Below are positions 9,671-21,500 of a stretch of DNA of 64,000 nt, piece by piece. The notes beneath the pieces are model-generated. The model was not told the DNA's origin. It made no database searches and worked only from the letters and a program-made list of their open reading frames with translations. How positions within the stretch are numbered: the stretch's first letter is position 1; every line of letters begins with the position of its first letter. Source of the DNA: Plazaster borealis (taxonomy: Eukaryota; Echinodermata; Asteroidea; Forcipulatida; Labidiasteridae); assembly GCA_021014325.1 (NCBI GenBank), contig JAJGQC010000556.1:868001-932000 (forward strand), read 5' to 3'. A program made the translations under genes and the position numbers.

Positions 9671-9828
9671 CTATACTACTGAAGACGAAAAACGTCGCAT
9701 TTGAATAAACCATGAAGAATAAACCAAGAGAGTTACAGACGTGGCATCCAGCTGATTTGATTCTGTGAGCCAAGAATGCACCAGTGTTGGCTCCAATAAT
9801 AACATCTACAGTTGCATTTATGTCTTGC
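9671..9828 (-). CDS. GALC: GALC antepenultimate coding exon
   Basis: A 158-nt exon with acceptor TTGTCTTCTCCCATATAG and donor GTAAGTCA (strong consensus). It begins inside a codon (third base G), then encodes QDINATVDVIIGANTGAFLA, then HRIKSAGCHVCNSLGLFFMV and YSNATFFVFSSI, and ends in phase 1. The pattern TVDVIIGANTGAFLAHRI matches the [20 protein letters not shown] stretch of human GALC, and LGLFFMVYSNATF matches RGIFFWIFANGSY. The NAT sequons could be N-glycosylated, as expected for a lysosomal protein. No damage is seen. The next upstream exon was not found. Confidence 0.78.
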
Positions 9829-9829
9829 C

Positions 9830-10610
9830 TATATGGGAGAAGACAAAATAAACATAAAAATAATAATAATTAGACATGTTTGCATTTGTGAACAAATGCA
9901 CAGCTGTTTCGCTTATAATTTTTCAAATTAGTCAAGTGAATATGAAAGTCTTGTAGTGTGTACATAATCAAGTTAATAATACAATATTTAATGCCTTGTG
10001 AGATCGAACTCATTGTCTATATATCTTGTAAAACTGTACCTTTAAGATAACATAACCTGAGAAATGATGAGGTCATGATGACGTCAAATATTTTTCGAAT
10101 CAGTTATGACATATCAAGCCTGTTTAAAAAAGAGTTTGGATTAAAGCGTTCCGTTAGCAATTTCTGACTTAAAGGGGCAAAAAATGAAAAAATCATAACA
10201 AATCGTGTGATGACGTCATCATTAACAGGAACTTGCCATTATCTAACGACTTGCCAAGTTTCAACATGATCGCACGAATACTTCGGGAGATATACGACTT
10301 CAAAAAGGGCACCTTTAATGCCGTGTCAAGTGACCCCCGATGACGTCATTGATTTGAAACTTCACACATATGATGGCTGCCTGACGATCAACATATGTGT
10401 AAATTTTGAAGTGATTGCACAAAATTTCACCACACACATCTTCAAAAAGTCCATTTTGAACAGTTTTCAACCTGCCGCTAGAGGGCGCTCTTGTGTATCG
10501 TGACACCATAGGTATTTATTTTTAACTGCACGCCCTTGCCGGACAAGTGGCTCACAACACATTACTCCTCAAAGTATGTCACTATGGTATCAGGGGGAAC
10601 ACAAGCAGAT
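9830..10610. repeat. Non-coding, dispersed repeat with TGACGTCA motifs
   Basis: Contains perfect CRE palindromes TGACGTCA at 10079-10086, 10211-10218 and 10341-10348, within sequence of a type also seen at 15430-15560. Two CCTTTAA/TTAAAGG ends (about 10038, 10168 and 10311-10317) suggest diverged MITE pieces. No GALC exon could be recognised here. Confidence 0.45.
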
Positions 10611-13600
10611 GGATCTCCTCCTTAGATAAATGGTTTATTTATTATTTCACAATAAAAAAGACATCACAATCAGAAGATTGAATTGCGTCTAAATTTACAT
10701 AAATTCAATTAAAAATTCATTAGAAAATTACAAAAAAAACTACCAATACAAAGCAATTAATTAAGGAGACTATAAAAAGGCACTAGACTGAATACACTAA
10801 TCAAAATAGGGAGAAGGGGACATTAATGGTGATCAAAGGGAAAGACAGGACAATAAGGGGAGTAAAAATCCATGGAGCAATTAAAAGATCATTCTGAATG
10901 TGAAGGCAATTTGTAAGAAACAAGTCATAAAAATTGGCACATGCATATTACCCTATCCTGCCTGATGGACTCATTCTTCATTCAAGCTAAGGGCCCTGAA
11001 AATCACTTAAATTTACAGTCAACCTGAAAATTTGAAAGGATTAGCTAGAATTGGTTAAATCTATTAGGTAAGGTATTGCACTCTGTTTGAATCTATTAGT
11101 TTTACACCTCATTTGAGGAACTGACCTACATGTTGATGAACGCAGATTCCTTCCATTTATAATTGGAGGTGGAATTAAATGAGACAGTTTGGGATTTGTT
11201 ATTAATCCATCGGCAAATTTAACGCATAACTGAATACGTCTATCATACAATGTAGTAAGGCCAAGAGTTTCAATTGCATTTTCATAGTCAATGTATCTGG
11301 TGCCAAGGATGAGCTTAAGAGATCGTTTCTGCACACGTTCAAGGAGTTTCACTTGATTCTGGGTTAGTCCACCATTCCAAACAGGCACGGCATATTCCAG
11401 AAGAGGCCGTAGATATCCCTTATAAATTGTGAGTAGGTCCTCAGTCACCAGACCATGATATTTTAGCACTCGAATCATGTGTAAACGACCATTTGCACGT
11501 TTTAGTATTGTGTTAACATTAGTGTCCCATTTGAGATCATTCTGTATGTATAATCCAAGGAGCTTGACTGTTTGTGATTGGTGGAGCGGTTGGTCATAAA
11601 TGTAGAAAACTGGAGGCGAGGGAGGGATCTCATGAAGCTAATTTCCATTGACGAGCATTTTGAGGGGTTAAGCTTCATTTTATTTATTTCTGACCACTGC
11701 ACAAGTGAGTCAAGAGATTCTTGCATACCGGATTGTTCATGTGAAAAGCGAGTCTCAACAATACTTAAGTCATCAACATATTTCCAATAAGGTATGCGGC
11801 TGTTTTCATATGCATTGTTGATGACAGCTAGAAACACAATTGGACCAAGGCGTGTTCCCTGCGGGACACCAGCTTTTACATCACACCAGCTGGATGAAAC
11901 ACCTCTATAATGTACACACTGCTGTCGATTTGTAAGAAAGTTACATATCCATTTGACCATTGTGGGTTCTACACCTAAGGCCAACAACTTATTGACTGTA
12001 ACATTGTGGTCTATGTGATCGAAGGCTTTGCTGAAATCAGTTAGGATTAATGATGATGAGGTTTTGCTTTTCTCTGCGTGATGGTGTAGGGTGTGTAACA
12101 GGTCAATTAAATAGTGTGTGGTTGAGAGTCCTTTACGATTGCCGAACTGATGTTTGTCCAGGGCTGGTTCCAGATCCTGCATGGTCCATCTGGCCACAAA
12201 CCCTCTAATACCTTTGCGAAATGGTCAGTTAGTGCGATTGGTCTGAGTTTGTTTACCACAGCTGGAGACGTCTTGGGAATTGGGACAATAATGGCTCTTT
12301 TCCACAGATCAGGAACTACTCCATTGACAAGTGATGTGTTAAAAATATGTGCTAGTGGTGTGCTTAATTCACATGCAAACTCCTGATAATGCGGCTTGGT
12401 ACATTGTCCGGGCCACCTGATTTCCCACACTTAATACGCTTAAGTTGATGATACACTTCCCATGGTTGTATAATTGGAGGAGGGACACCATTGGGAGGTA
12501 TGCAGGAAGTTCAGCAGTGTTCATTGGCTGAAGATCATCTGTGACAGATACAAGAAGCTTGTTGATATGGTTTGCTATTTGGACTGTATCAGTTGGTTCT
12601 ATTTCTGGCACATTGATTACTGTTTCACTCTGATGGCCATGTGTCATTGTTTTAATTTCTCGATACCAGGCTGCTGGGTTAGATGTCTTGTGTCTCTGTA
12701 CTCGTGTGACATAGTAGTCCTTTTTGGCAAAGCTTATCGATTGGATGACCTTTTTCCGAAGTTGTCTCCATGTCCTTTGTTTATTCTGATGGAATGCCAT
12801 TTGTCGTTGTCTTATGAGTGATTTAATGGCCGGGGTCATCCAAGGTTTGTCTTGAACATGGAGTTTGATAGTGCGAGTCGGAAAGTGATGATTCAAATGC
12901 CAGTTTAAAGCACTGTAGAATAACTCACACTGTTGATTGGGTTCAGTTTCTTGTAGAACTGGAGACCAGTCAAATTTGCAAATCCATTGACCAAAACAGC
13001 GAATATCCGAGTTACGCAATGGTCTGGTGATTCTTGATTTTGTTGTATTTTTTATCTTACATGGTTCGATGGGTGACCAAAGGACAGTATTATGATCACT
13101 TCTGCCAAGTGGAGAGCATATCACAGGTTTCTTATAATGACTTGAGATGTTGGTGAGAATTTTGTCCAAGGTCCGATTTTCTCTGGTTGGTTTATGAACA
13201 ACCTGCTTGAGGTTTGGATCAGTGAGAAGTGGTTTTAGATCAAGCTGGTTGAAGTCACCCATCATTGTAACACCTGCATGTGGATGGTTGATGAGGATAC
13301 TATCCATTGTATCGTGAAGATGGTCTAGTAGAGAATCTCCTACTGGACTGTCAGTATGGTAGTACACTACAGCGATGATTACATGAGATATCGATCTTGG
13401 TAAGCGTTGGGGTCTTACTTTGATCCACATGACCTCCAAATCGTCTCGGGTATTGACATGTAGTTGTTCGGAATAGTACTCTTCATTGACATATAGAGCT
13501 ATACCCCCTCCTCGTTTGTTGATCCTTGATTTGGAGTACATGGTATAACCAGGAATTGAGACTATTTCGGGGGGCAGGTCTGACCTGAACCATATTCTGT

Positions 13601-14100
13601 TATAGCAGCAATGTCAATGTTTTCATTTGCAAGAAGCAATTGTAGCTCATCAAATTTATTGTTGAGAGATCTTGAGTTGCATAAGAAAAATGTTGGTAAA
13701 TCATGGCGCTTACGAAATTTGTTTTGTCTTTGTACTTTGACAAGCACAGGTGGCCCACGCAAGTCCATCCTATAGTTCTGTTGACATGTTTGATAGCAGT
13801 TGTGTAGAACCTGAATCTGTCGCCGTACGTGAGTTCCTGCACGCCGTCCTCTACGTTTCTTAATAATATCCCAATCACAGATTCTTTCATACACTTTCAT
13901 TGGCAGTTTCCTTTTAAGGCAGTGATTACGAATTCCACAGAGTTTTTCCATTGTGTAGCTAATTGTCTTGTCCATAATAACAGTTTCCCTATACAATGTA
14001 CTACAAGGGTAATGCAGAGTGGGTGAAGAGCTCAGTGCACAACAAGATGGCTGCCAAGCAGTACAGGGAGGCAAGCAATATCAGTTTAATTTTGCCATGT
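10610..14100 (-). mobile_element. Decayed non-LTR retrotransposon (LINE, jockey/CR1-like), minus orientation
   Basis: An ORF2-type polyprotein is spread over several frames. It has an N-terminal AP-endonuclease, a reverse transcriptase and a C-terminal domain. The 5' boundary near 14100 and the 3' end near 10610-10640 (an A/T-rich AATAATAAATAAACC end) are estimates. Clade assignment to the jockey/CR1/L2 group rests on domain order and motif style and is tentative. The element lies on the same strand as GALC, beyond its most 5' visible exon. Confidence 0.8.
11041..14074 (-). pseudogene. LINE ORF2: endonuclease-reverse transcriptase, frameshifted
   Basis: Segments in order on the minus strand are 14074-13562, 13541-12369, 12430-12107, 12197-11502 and 11478-11041. 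The endonuclease is recognisable from SRSLNNKFDEL, then GDFNQLDLKPL, and SDHNTVLW (the catalytic SDH). The reverse transcriptase shows DFSKAFDHIDH, GVPQGTRLGPIVFL and the catalytic YVDD box. The C-terminal part has LEYAVPVWNGGL and LLERVQKRSLKLILG. At least four frame changes (near 13550, 12400, 12150 and 11490) separate the pieces, so the element cannot encode its own mobility. No separate ORF1 was recognised upstream. Confidence 0.85.
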
Positions 14101-14269
14101 TTAGCTGAGTTTTCTTTCACTGCTTGCATTTCTATATGTGCAGAAGTGTACTTACAGTTCAATGCTCAGTAGTCATAACCCCAAAATGATGTAAAATGGC
14201 AAGAATGTGACTCTGTAGGAAAATAATTCAAGAGCTCAAAAATGTATGCAGGCAGCAGCTGAACAGCGC

Positions 14270-15315
14270 CATCCTTCTTGAAAGATCGCCAGCAGCGAGT
14301 AGTCGTCGATGGAAGTCACTCAGAATGGGTACACGTTGACTCGGGAGTCCCTCAAGGCACAGTCCTAGGGCCTTTACTCTTTCTGTTGTTTATAAACGAT
14401 CTGCCCTGTAACATCACTGCATCCGTTAGACTCTTTGCTGATGACTGCATCCTGTGTAGAACAATCGAGAAAGCAGAGGATCAGAGCGACTACAACAAGA
14501 CCTTGACACTCTTTGCAAATGGGAAAAGACCTGGCAGATGGAGGTTAACGTGGACAAATGTTTTGTCATGAAAGTCACCCACTCCAAGAACCCATCGACC
14601 TATAAATACAAGCTTGGCACCACCACTCTCCAAGAAACTTCTAATCACACTTATCTGGGCGTCGTCATTACCAATAATCTAAAATGGAGTCAACATGTCA
14701 ACAAAATTTCTTCATCAGCAAACCGTAGCTTGGGCTTCCTACGCCGTAACATATCATTCTGCTCAAGAAAAACCAAGGCTAAAGCTTTTAAAACCTTTGT
14801 CAGGCCGCATCTTGAGTACAGCTCAGCAGCTTGGGACCCATACACACAGGAACAAATAACTCAAATCGAAGCCGTTCAGCGACTACAACTATCAAAGCAG
14901 TCCATCAGCTATGCTTGCTTCATTGAAGTGGGCCCCATTAGCACTCAGAAGAAAGGAGCACCGCCTGATTGTCCTACACAACTCTCTACACAGTCACCTC
15001 TCCATCCCGGCAAAAACCATCTTACGCCCGACCACACGCTCATCGAGATCATCGAACTCAACCACATATATCAGAATTCCAGCAAGTAAGGACTGCTATA
15101 AGTTCTCATTTTTCCCCAGAACAGTAACCAACTGGAACTCACTCACCATCAAAGTAACATCCACAACCGACCAACAAGTGTTCAAACAAGAACTACAAAA
15201 GCACCTGAGAAATTAATTACGATACTCATGCGCACTCACAATCCTGCTCGGATTACTCCAACTGCTACCACGCAACCAGGAGTGCTGTGCAGTATTTTAG
15301 CAGATGCAGATGCAA
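14270..15315 (+). mobile_element. 5'-truncated LINE, plus orientation
   Basis: A second non-LTR element, different in sequence from the one at 10610-14100. It starts within the reverse transcriptase domain and ends after a short 3' UTR in CAGTATTTTAGCAGATGCAG, an (ATGCAG)-type tail common in CR1-like elements. Truncation at the 5' end is the usual result of incomplete target-primed reverse transcription. Confidence 0.8.
14278..15216 (+). pseudogene. LINE reverse transcriptase C-terminal half, frameshifted
   Basis: Three overlapping segments (14278-14571, 14538-15089, 14911-15216) in different frames. The first has [20 protein letters not shown] and the catalytic FADD box ([10 protein letters not shown]). 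The second has HTYLGVVITNNLKWSQHVNK and RPHLEYSSAAWDPY, typical of the thumb and post-RT region. The third ends at the stop at 15214-15216. At least two frameshifts, near 14540 and 14900, make it non-functional. Confidence 0.85.
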
Positions 15316-16311
15316 ACACTAACATCGTTGAAAGCATTTTCATAACATTTAGCACTTTTGAATTACAAGGCACTTCCGGTTTCGACCGAGAGCAGAGGTC
15401 ATGTGAGGTCACGCACACTGAATAAAATGAAGACCTATTTTATCCCTACCCAATCCCGCAAACAGAAAACATATGGTCTCTTGTGGCTGATTTGATACGG
15501 ATTTTCAAATATTTAAAATAGAAAGCTTTAAGATGACGTCACGTGACAGGTGATGACATCATCATGACATCCTTGTTTTAGGATCATTATTGCACCAATG
15601 CTTTTCATCCCTGAAAGTTTCATTGGAATTGCTCTTTAGGAACTATGCAAAAGGCCGCTTAGACGAACCGTGCATTATCTCAATGGCTTTTTTTACTGAA
15701 ACTGACACAAAAAAGCAACAAAAAACCCCACAAAAACCAATGGCTTCTGAAGGATCTCAAGACCAATCCACACACCAAGTTTGGAGTTGATATGCCAAGA
15801 CTTTCTTGAGTTATCACTCGGACAACATTTCTTTTGTTTTAGCCATAATGACCTTTACATTTAACTTAGAGGGTCCAAAAACCATATGCTTCTGGAGGAT
15901 CTCGAGACCAATCCACACACCAAGTTTGGAAATGATATGCCAAGGCTTTCTTGAGTTATCACTCGGACAACCATGGACCACAATGCTTTCCTTTGTGATA
16001 GCAACCGTGGACCTATTGTTATACGTCCACGGTTAGAATGTGGATACCTACCCACACACACACACACGTTTGTAAATCCTGCTTACCGAGGACTTCTCTT
16101 TGTTCTCCCATTGTTTGGACATAATTTATTTTAGCAATGTCCCCATTGGGTTTGTACACGAAAACGAAGGGAGGACGTACTCGCTCTGTCTAACGCCCGG
16201 AACCCTTTTGTTAAAGTCCTCGGTTTGAATGGATACACACGCTCACAACCACACACACACAGGAGGACAAAGCAAACACTATTTGCACCTTCTGCTTTGC
16301 TGGCGGGGCAT
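15316..16311. repeat. Dispersed repeats and CA microsatellites left of the satellite
   Basis: A unit of about 165 bp is repeated in direct orientation at about 15735-15835 and 15885-15975, sharing CCAATCCACACACCAAGTTT and TTTCTTGAGTTATCACTCGG. A hairpin with arms ACCGTGGAC and GTCCACGGT lies near 16004-16035. (CA)n runs occur at 16051-16066 and 16247-16261. A TGACGTCA motif is at 15534-15541. No gene is seen. Confidence 0.6.
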
Positions 16312-18500
16312 AAAAATTGACCCAAATATGAAAATTTTACCATGCCGGCATGGTGAATTTTCAAGATTTTGGACCCAAAATTCAAACTCCTAAAACTCTC
16401 AAGATATCTGAAACTATGGCTTATTTACTGAGTCCGCACGGATAAAATGTCTTCAGCAGTCCGTTCTGTATCATTTGAAACCAAAAAAATCAACAACAAA
16501 AATTTGACCCAAATCTGAAAATTTGACCATGCCGGCATGGTGAATATTTATGATTTTGGACCAAAAATTCAAACTCCTAAAACTCTAAAGATATCTCAAA
16601 CTATGAATTATTTACTGAGTCCGCACAGATAAAATGTCTTCAGCAAGTCTGTTCTAAATCATTTGAAACCAAAATATCAAAACAAAAATTTTGACCAAAC
16701 TCTGAAAAATTTGACCATGCCGGCATAGTGAATTTTTATGATTTTGAACCAAAAATTCAAACTCCTAGAACTCTAAAGTTATCTCAAACTATGGCTTGAT
16801 CAATGAGTCCGCACAGATAAAATGTCTTCAGTAGTATGTTCTGTATCATTCGAAACCTTAATATCAACAACAAAAATTTGACCCAAATCTGAAAATTTGA
16901 CCATGCCGGCATGGTGAATTTTTATGATTTTGGACCCAAAATTCAAACTCCTAAAACTCTCAAGATATCTCAAACTATGGCTTATTTACTGAGTCTGCAC
17001 AGATAAAATGTCTTCAGCAGTCTGTTCTGTATCATTTGAAACCAAAAATCAAAACAAAAACTTTGACCAAAATCTGACAATTTGACCATGCCGGCATGGT
17101 GAATTTTTATGATTTTGGACCCAAAATTCAAACTCCTAGAACTCTAAAGATATCTCTATTTATGGCTTATTTAATGAGTCCGCACAGATAAAGTGTCTTC
17201 AGCAGTCCCTAAGAATCATTTGAAACCAAAATATCAAAACAAAAATTTTATCCAAAATCTGACAAATTTGACCATGCCGGCATAGTGAATTTTTATGATT
17301 TTAAACCAAAAATTCAAACTCTTAAAACTTTAAAGATATCTCGAACTATGGCTTATTTACCGTGTCCGCACAGATAAAATGTCTTGAGCAGTCTGTTCTG
17401 TATCATTTGAAACCAAAAAATCAAAACAAAAACTTTGACCAAAATCTGACAATTTGACCATGCCGGCATGGTGAATTTTTTTTGATTTTGGACCCAAAAT
17501 TCAAACTCCTAGAACTCTAAAGATATCTCAAATTATGGCTTATTTAATGAGTCCGCACAGATAAAGTGTCTTCAGCAGTCCCTAAGAATCATTTGAAACC
17601 AAAATATCACAACAAAAATGTTATCCAAAATCTGACAAATTTGACCATGCCGGCATAGTGAATTTTTATGATTTTAAACCAAAAATTCAAACTCCTAAAA
17701 CTCTAAAGATATCTCAAACTATGGCTTATTTACTGAGTCCGCACAGTCAAAATGTCTTCAGCAGTCTGTTCTGTATCATTTGAACCAAAAAATCAAAACA
17801 AAAACTTTGACCAAAATCTGACAATTTGACCATGCCGGCATGGTGAATTTTTATGATTTTGGACCCAAAATTCAAACACCTGGAACTCTAAAGTTATCTG
17901 AAACTATGCCTTATTTAATAAGTCAGCACAGATAAAATGTCTTCAGCAGTCTGTTCTGTATCATTTGAAACCAAAAAAATCAAAACAAAAACTTTGACCA
18001 AAATCTGACAATTTGACCATGCTGGCATGGTGAATTTTTATGATTTTGGACCCAAAATTCAAACTCTAGAACTCTAAAGATATCTCAAACTATGGCTTGT
18101 TTAATGATTTGGCAGGGATAAAATGTCTTCAGCAGTCCGTTCTGTATCATTTGAAACCAAAAAAATCAACAACAAAAATTTGACCCAAATCTAAAAATTT
18201 GACCATGCCGGCATGGTGAACATTTTTTGATTTTGGACCAAAATTTCAAACTCCTAAAACTCTCAAGATATCCCAAACTATGGCTTATTTACTGAGTCCG
18301 CACAGATAAAATGTCTTCAGCAGTCCGTTCTGTATCATTTGAAAACAAAAACTTTGACCAAAATCTGACAATTTGACCATGCCGGCATGGTGAACATTTT
18401 TTGATTTTGGACCAAAATTTCAAACTCCTAAAACTCTCAAGATATCCCAAACTATGGCTTATTTACTAAGTCCGCACAGATAAAATGTCTACAGCAGTCC
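16312..18500. repeat. Left divergent edge of the satellite
   Basis: Monomers are more different from one another than in the core, with variant boxes such as CCGGCATAGTG and frequent substitutions in GATATCTCAAACTATGG. The linkers are of the AAAACAAAAATTTTGACC type, and there is no regular three-monomer order. The first recognisable monomer begins AAAAATTGACCCAAATATG at about 16312. Confidence 0.75.
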
Positions 18501-21500
18501 AATCTGTATCATTTGAAAATGAAACCTTTGACCAAAATCTGACAATTTGAAAATGCCGGTAAGGTGAATTTTTATGATTTTGGACCCAAAATTCAAACTC
18601 CTAGAATTCTAAAGATATCTCAAACTATGGCTTATTTAATGAGTCCGCACGAATAAAATGTCTCCAGCAGTCCGTTCTGTATCATTTGAAACAAAAAAAC
18701 AAAACAAAAATTTGACCCAAATATGAAAATTTGACCATGCCGGCATGGTGAATATTTATGATTTTTGACCCAAAATTCAAACTCCTAGAACTCTAAAGAT
18801 ATCTCAAACTATGGCTTATTTAATGAGTCCGCACAGATAAAATGCCTTCAGCAGTCCGTTCTGTATCATTTGAAACAAAAAAAAACAAACAACAAAAATT
18901 TGAGCCAAATCTGAAAATTTGACCATGCCGGCATGGTGAATTTTAATGACTTTGCACCCAAAATTTAAACTCCTAAAACTCTAAAGATATCTCAAACTAT
19001 GGCTTATTTAATGAGTCCGCATGGATAAAATGTCTTCAGCAGTCCTTTCAGTATCATTTGAAACCAAAAAATCAACAACAAAAATTTGACCCAAATCTGA
19101 AAATTTGACCAAGCCGGCATGGTGAATATTTATGATTTTGGACCAAAATTTCAAACTCCTAAAACTCTCAAGATATCTCAAACTATGGCTTATTTACTGA
19201 GTCCGCACAGATAAAATGTCTACAGCAGTCCAATCTGTATCATTTGAAAACGAAAACTTTGACCAAAATCTGACAATTTGAAAATGCCGGTAAGGTGAAT
19301 TTTTATGATTTTGGACCCAAAATTCAAACTCCTAGAATTCTAAAGATATCTCAAACTATGGCTTATTTAATGAGTCCGCACGAATAAAATGTCTCCAGCA
19401 GTCCGTTCTGTATCATTTGAAACAAAAAAACAAAACAAAAATTTGACCCAAATATGAAAATTTGACCATGCCGGCATGGTGAATATTTATGATTTTGGAC
19501 CCAAAATTCAAACTCCTAAAACTCTATAAAGATATCTCAAACTATGGCTTATTTAATGAGTCCGCACGGATAAAATGTCTCCAGCAGTCCGTTCTGTATC
19601 ATTTGAAACAAAAAAAAACAACAACAAAAATTTGAGCCAAATCTGAAAATTTGACCATGCCGGCAAAGTGAATTTTTATGATTTTAAACCAAAAATTCAA
19701 ACTCTTAAAACTTTAAAGATATCTCAAACTATGGCTTATTTACCGTGTCCGCACAGATAAAATGTCTTCAGCAGTCTGTTCTGCATCATTTGAAACCAAA
19801 AAATCAAAACAAAAACTTTGACCAAAATCTGACAATTTGACCATGCCGGCATGGTGAATATTTATGATTTTGGACCAAAATTTCAAACTCCTAAAACTCT
19901 CAAGATATCTCAAACTATGGCTTATTTAATGAGTCCGCACGAATAAAATGTCTCCAGCAGTCCGTTCTGTATCATTTGAAACAAAAAAAACAACAACAAA
20001 AATTTGACCCAAATCTGAAAATTTGACCATGCCGGCATGGTGAACAGTTATGATTTTTGACGAAAATTTCAAACTCCTAAAACTCTCAAGATATCTCAAA
20101 CTATGGCTTATTTACAGAGTCCGCACAGATAAAATGTCTTCAGCAGTCCGTTCTGTATCATTTGAAAACGAAAACTTTGACCAAAATCTGACAATTTGAA
20201 AATGCTGGCATGGTGAATTTTTATGATTTTGGACCTAAAATTCAAACTCCTAGAATTCTAAAGATATCTCAAACTATGGCTTATTTAATGAGTCCGCATG
20301 GATAAAATGTCTACAGCAGTCCGTTCTGTATCATTTGAAAACGAAAACTTTGACCAAAATCTGATAATTTGAAAATGCCGGCATGGTGAATTTTTATGAG
20401 TTTGGACCCAAAATTCAAACTCCTAGAATTCTTAAGATATCTCAAACTATGGCTTATTTAATGAGTCCGCACGAATAAAATGTCTTCAGCAGTCCGTTCC
20501 GTATCATTTGAAACCAAAAAAATCAACAACAAAAATTTGACCCAAATCTGAAAATTTGACCATGCCAGCATGGTGAACATTTATGATTTTTGACCAAAAT
20601 TTCAAACTCCTAAAACTCTCAAGATATCTCAAACTATGGCTTATTTACAGAGTCCGCACAGATAAAATGTCTTCAGCAGTCCGTTCTGTATCATTTGAAA
20701 CCAAACAAATCAACAACAAAAATTTGACCCAAATCTGAAAATTTGACAATGCCGGCATGGTGAATTTTTATGACTTTGGACCCAAAATTCAAAACTCCTA
20801 AAACTCTCAAGATATCTCAAACTATGGCTTATTTACTGAGTCCGCACAGATAAAATGTCTTCAGCAGTCCGTTCTGTGTCATTTGAAAATGAAAACTTTT
20901 ACCAAAATCTGACAATTTGAAAACAAAAAAAAACAACAACAAAAATTTGACCCAAATCTGAAAATTTGACTATGCCGGCATGGTGAATATTAATGATTTT
21001 TGACCAAAAATTCAAAATCTGACAATTTGAAAATGCCGGCATGGTGAATTTTCATGATTTTGGACCCAAAAGTCAAACTCCTAGAATTCTAAAGATATCT
21101 CAAAATAATTAATGAGTCCGCACGGATAAAATGTCTCCAGCAGTCCGTTCTGTATCATTTGAAACAAAAAAAAACAACAACAAAAATTTGACCCAAATCT
21201 GAAAATTTGACCATGCCGGCATGGTGAATATTTATGATTTTTGACCCAAAATTCAAAATCTGACAATTTGAAAATGCCGGCATGGTGAATTTTTATGATT
21301 TTGGACCCAAAAGTCAAACTCCTAGATATCTAAAGATATCTCAAACTATGGCTTAATTAATGAGTCCGCACGGATAAAATGTCTCCAGCAGTCCGTTCTG
21401 TATCATTTGAAACAAAAAACAACAACAACAAAAATTTGACCCAAATCTGAAAATTTGACCATGCCGGCATGGTGAATATTTATGATTTTTGACCCAAAAT

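Larger units (their letters stand above)
6788..9828 (-). other. Galactosylceramidase (GALC) gene, 3' part: three terminal coding exons
   Basis: Gene span covering exons 9671-9828, 8240-8316 and 6788-6931. GALC is the lysosomal beta-galactosidase that removes galactose from galactosylceramide and psychosine. The piece here encodes the end of its C-terminal lectin-like beta-sandwich. The joined frame aligns without gaps to the C-terminus of vertebrate GALC as I remember it, including the final (F/W)AQFDNF motif, and all three exon phases fit (1, then 0, then stop). The catalytic barrel is absent: no upstream exon is visible between 9829 and the satellite. The gene is therefore either truncated or interrupted by an intron holding two LINEs and the satellite. 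Identity is from memory, without a database search. Confidence 0.75.

Noticed and set aside
9829..16311. Further upstream GALC exons.
   Set aside because: Looked for on the minus strand with phase-0/1/2 acceptors and GALC-like motifs; only LINE and repeat sequence was found.
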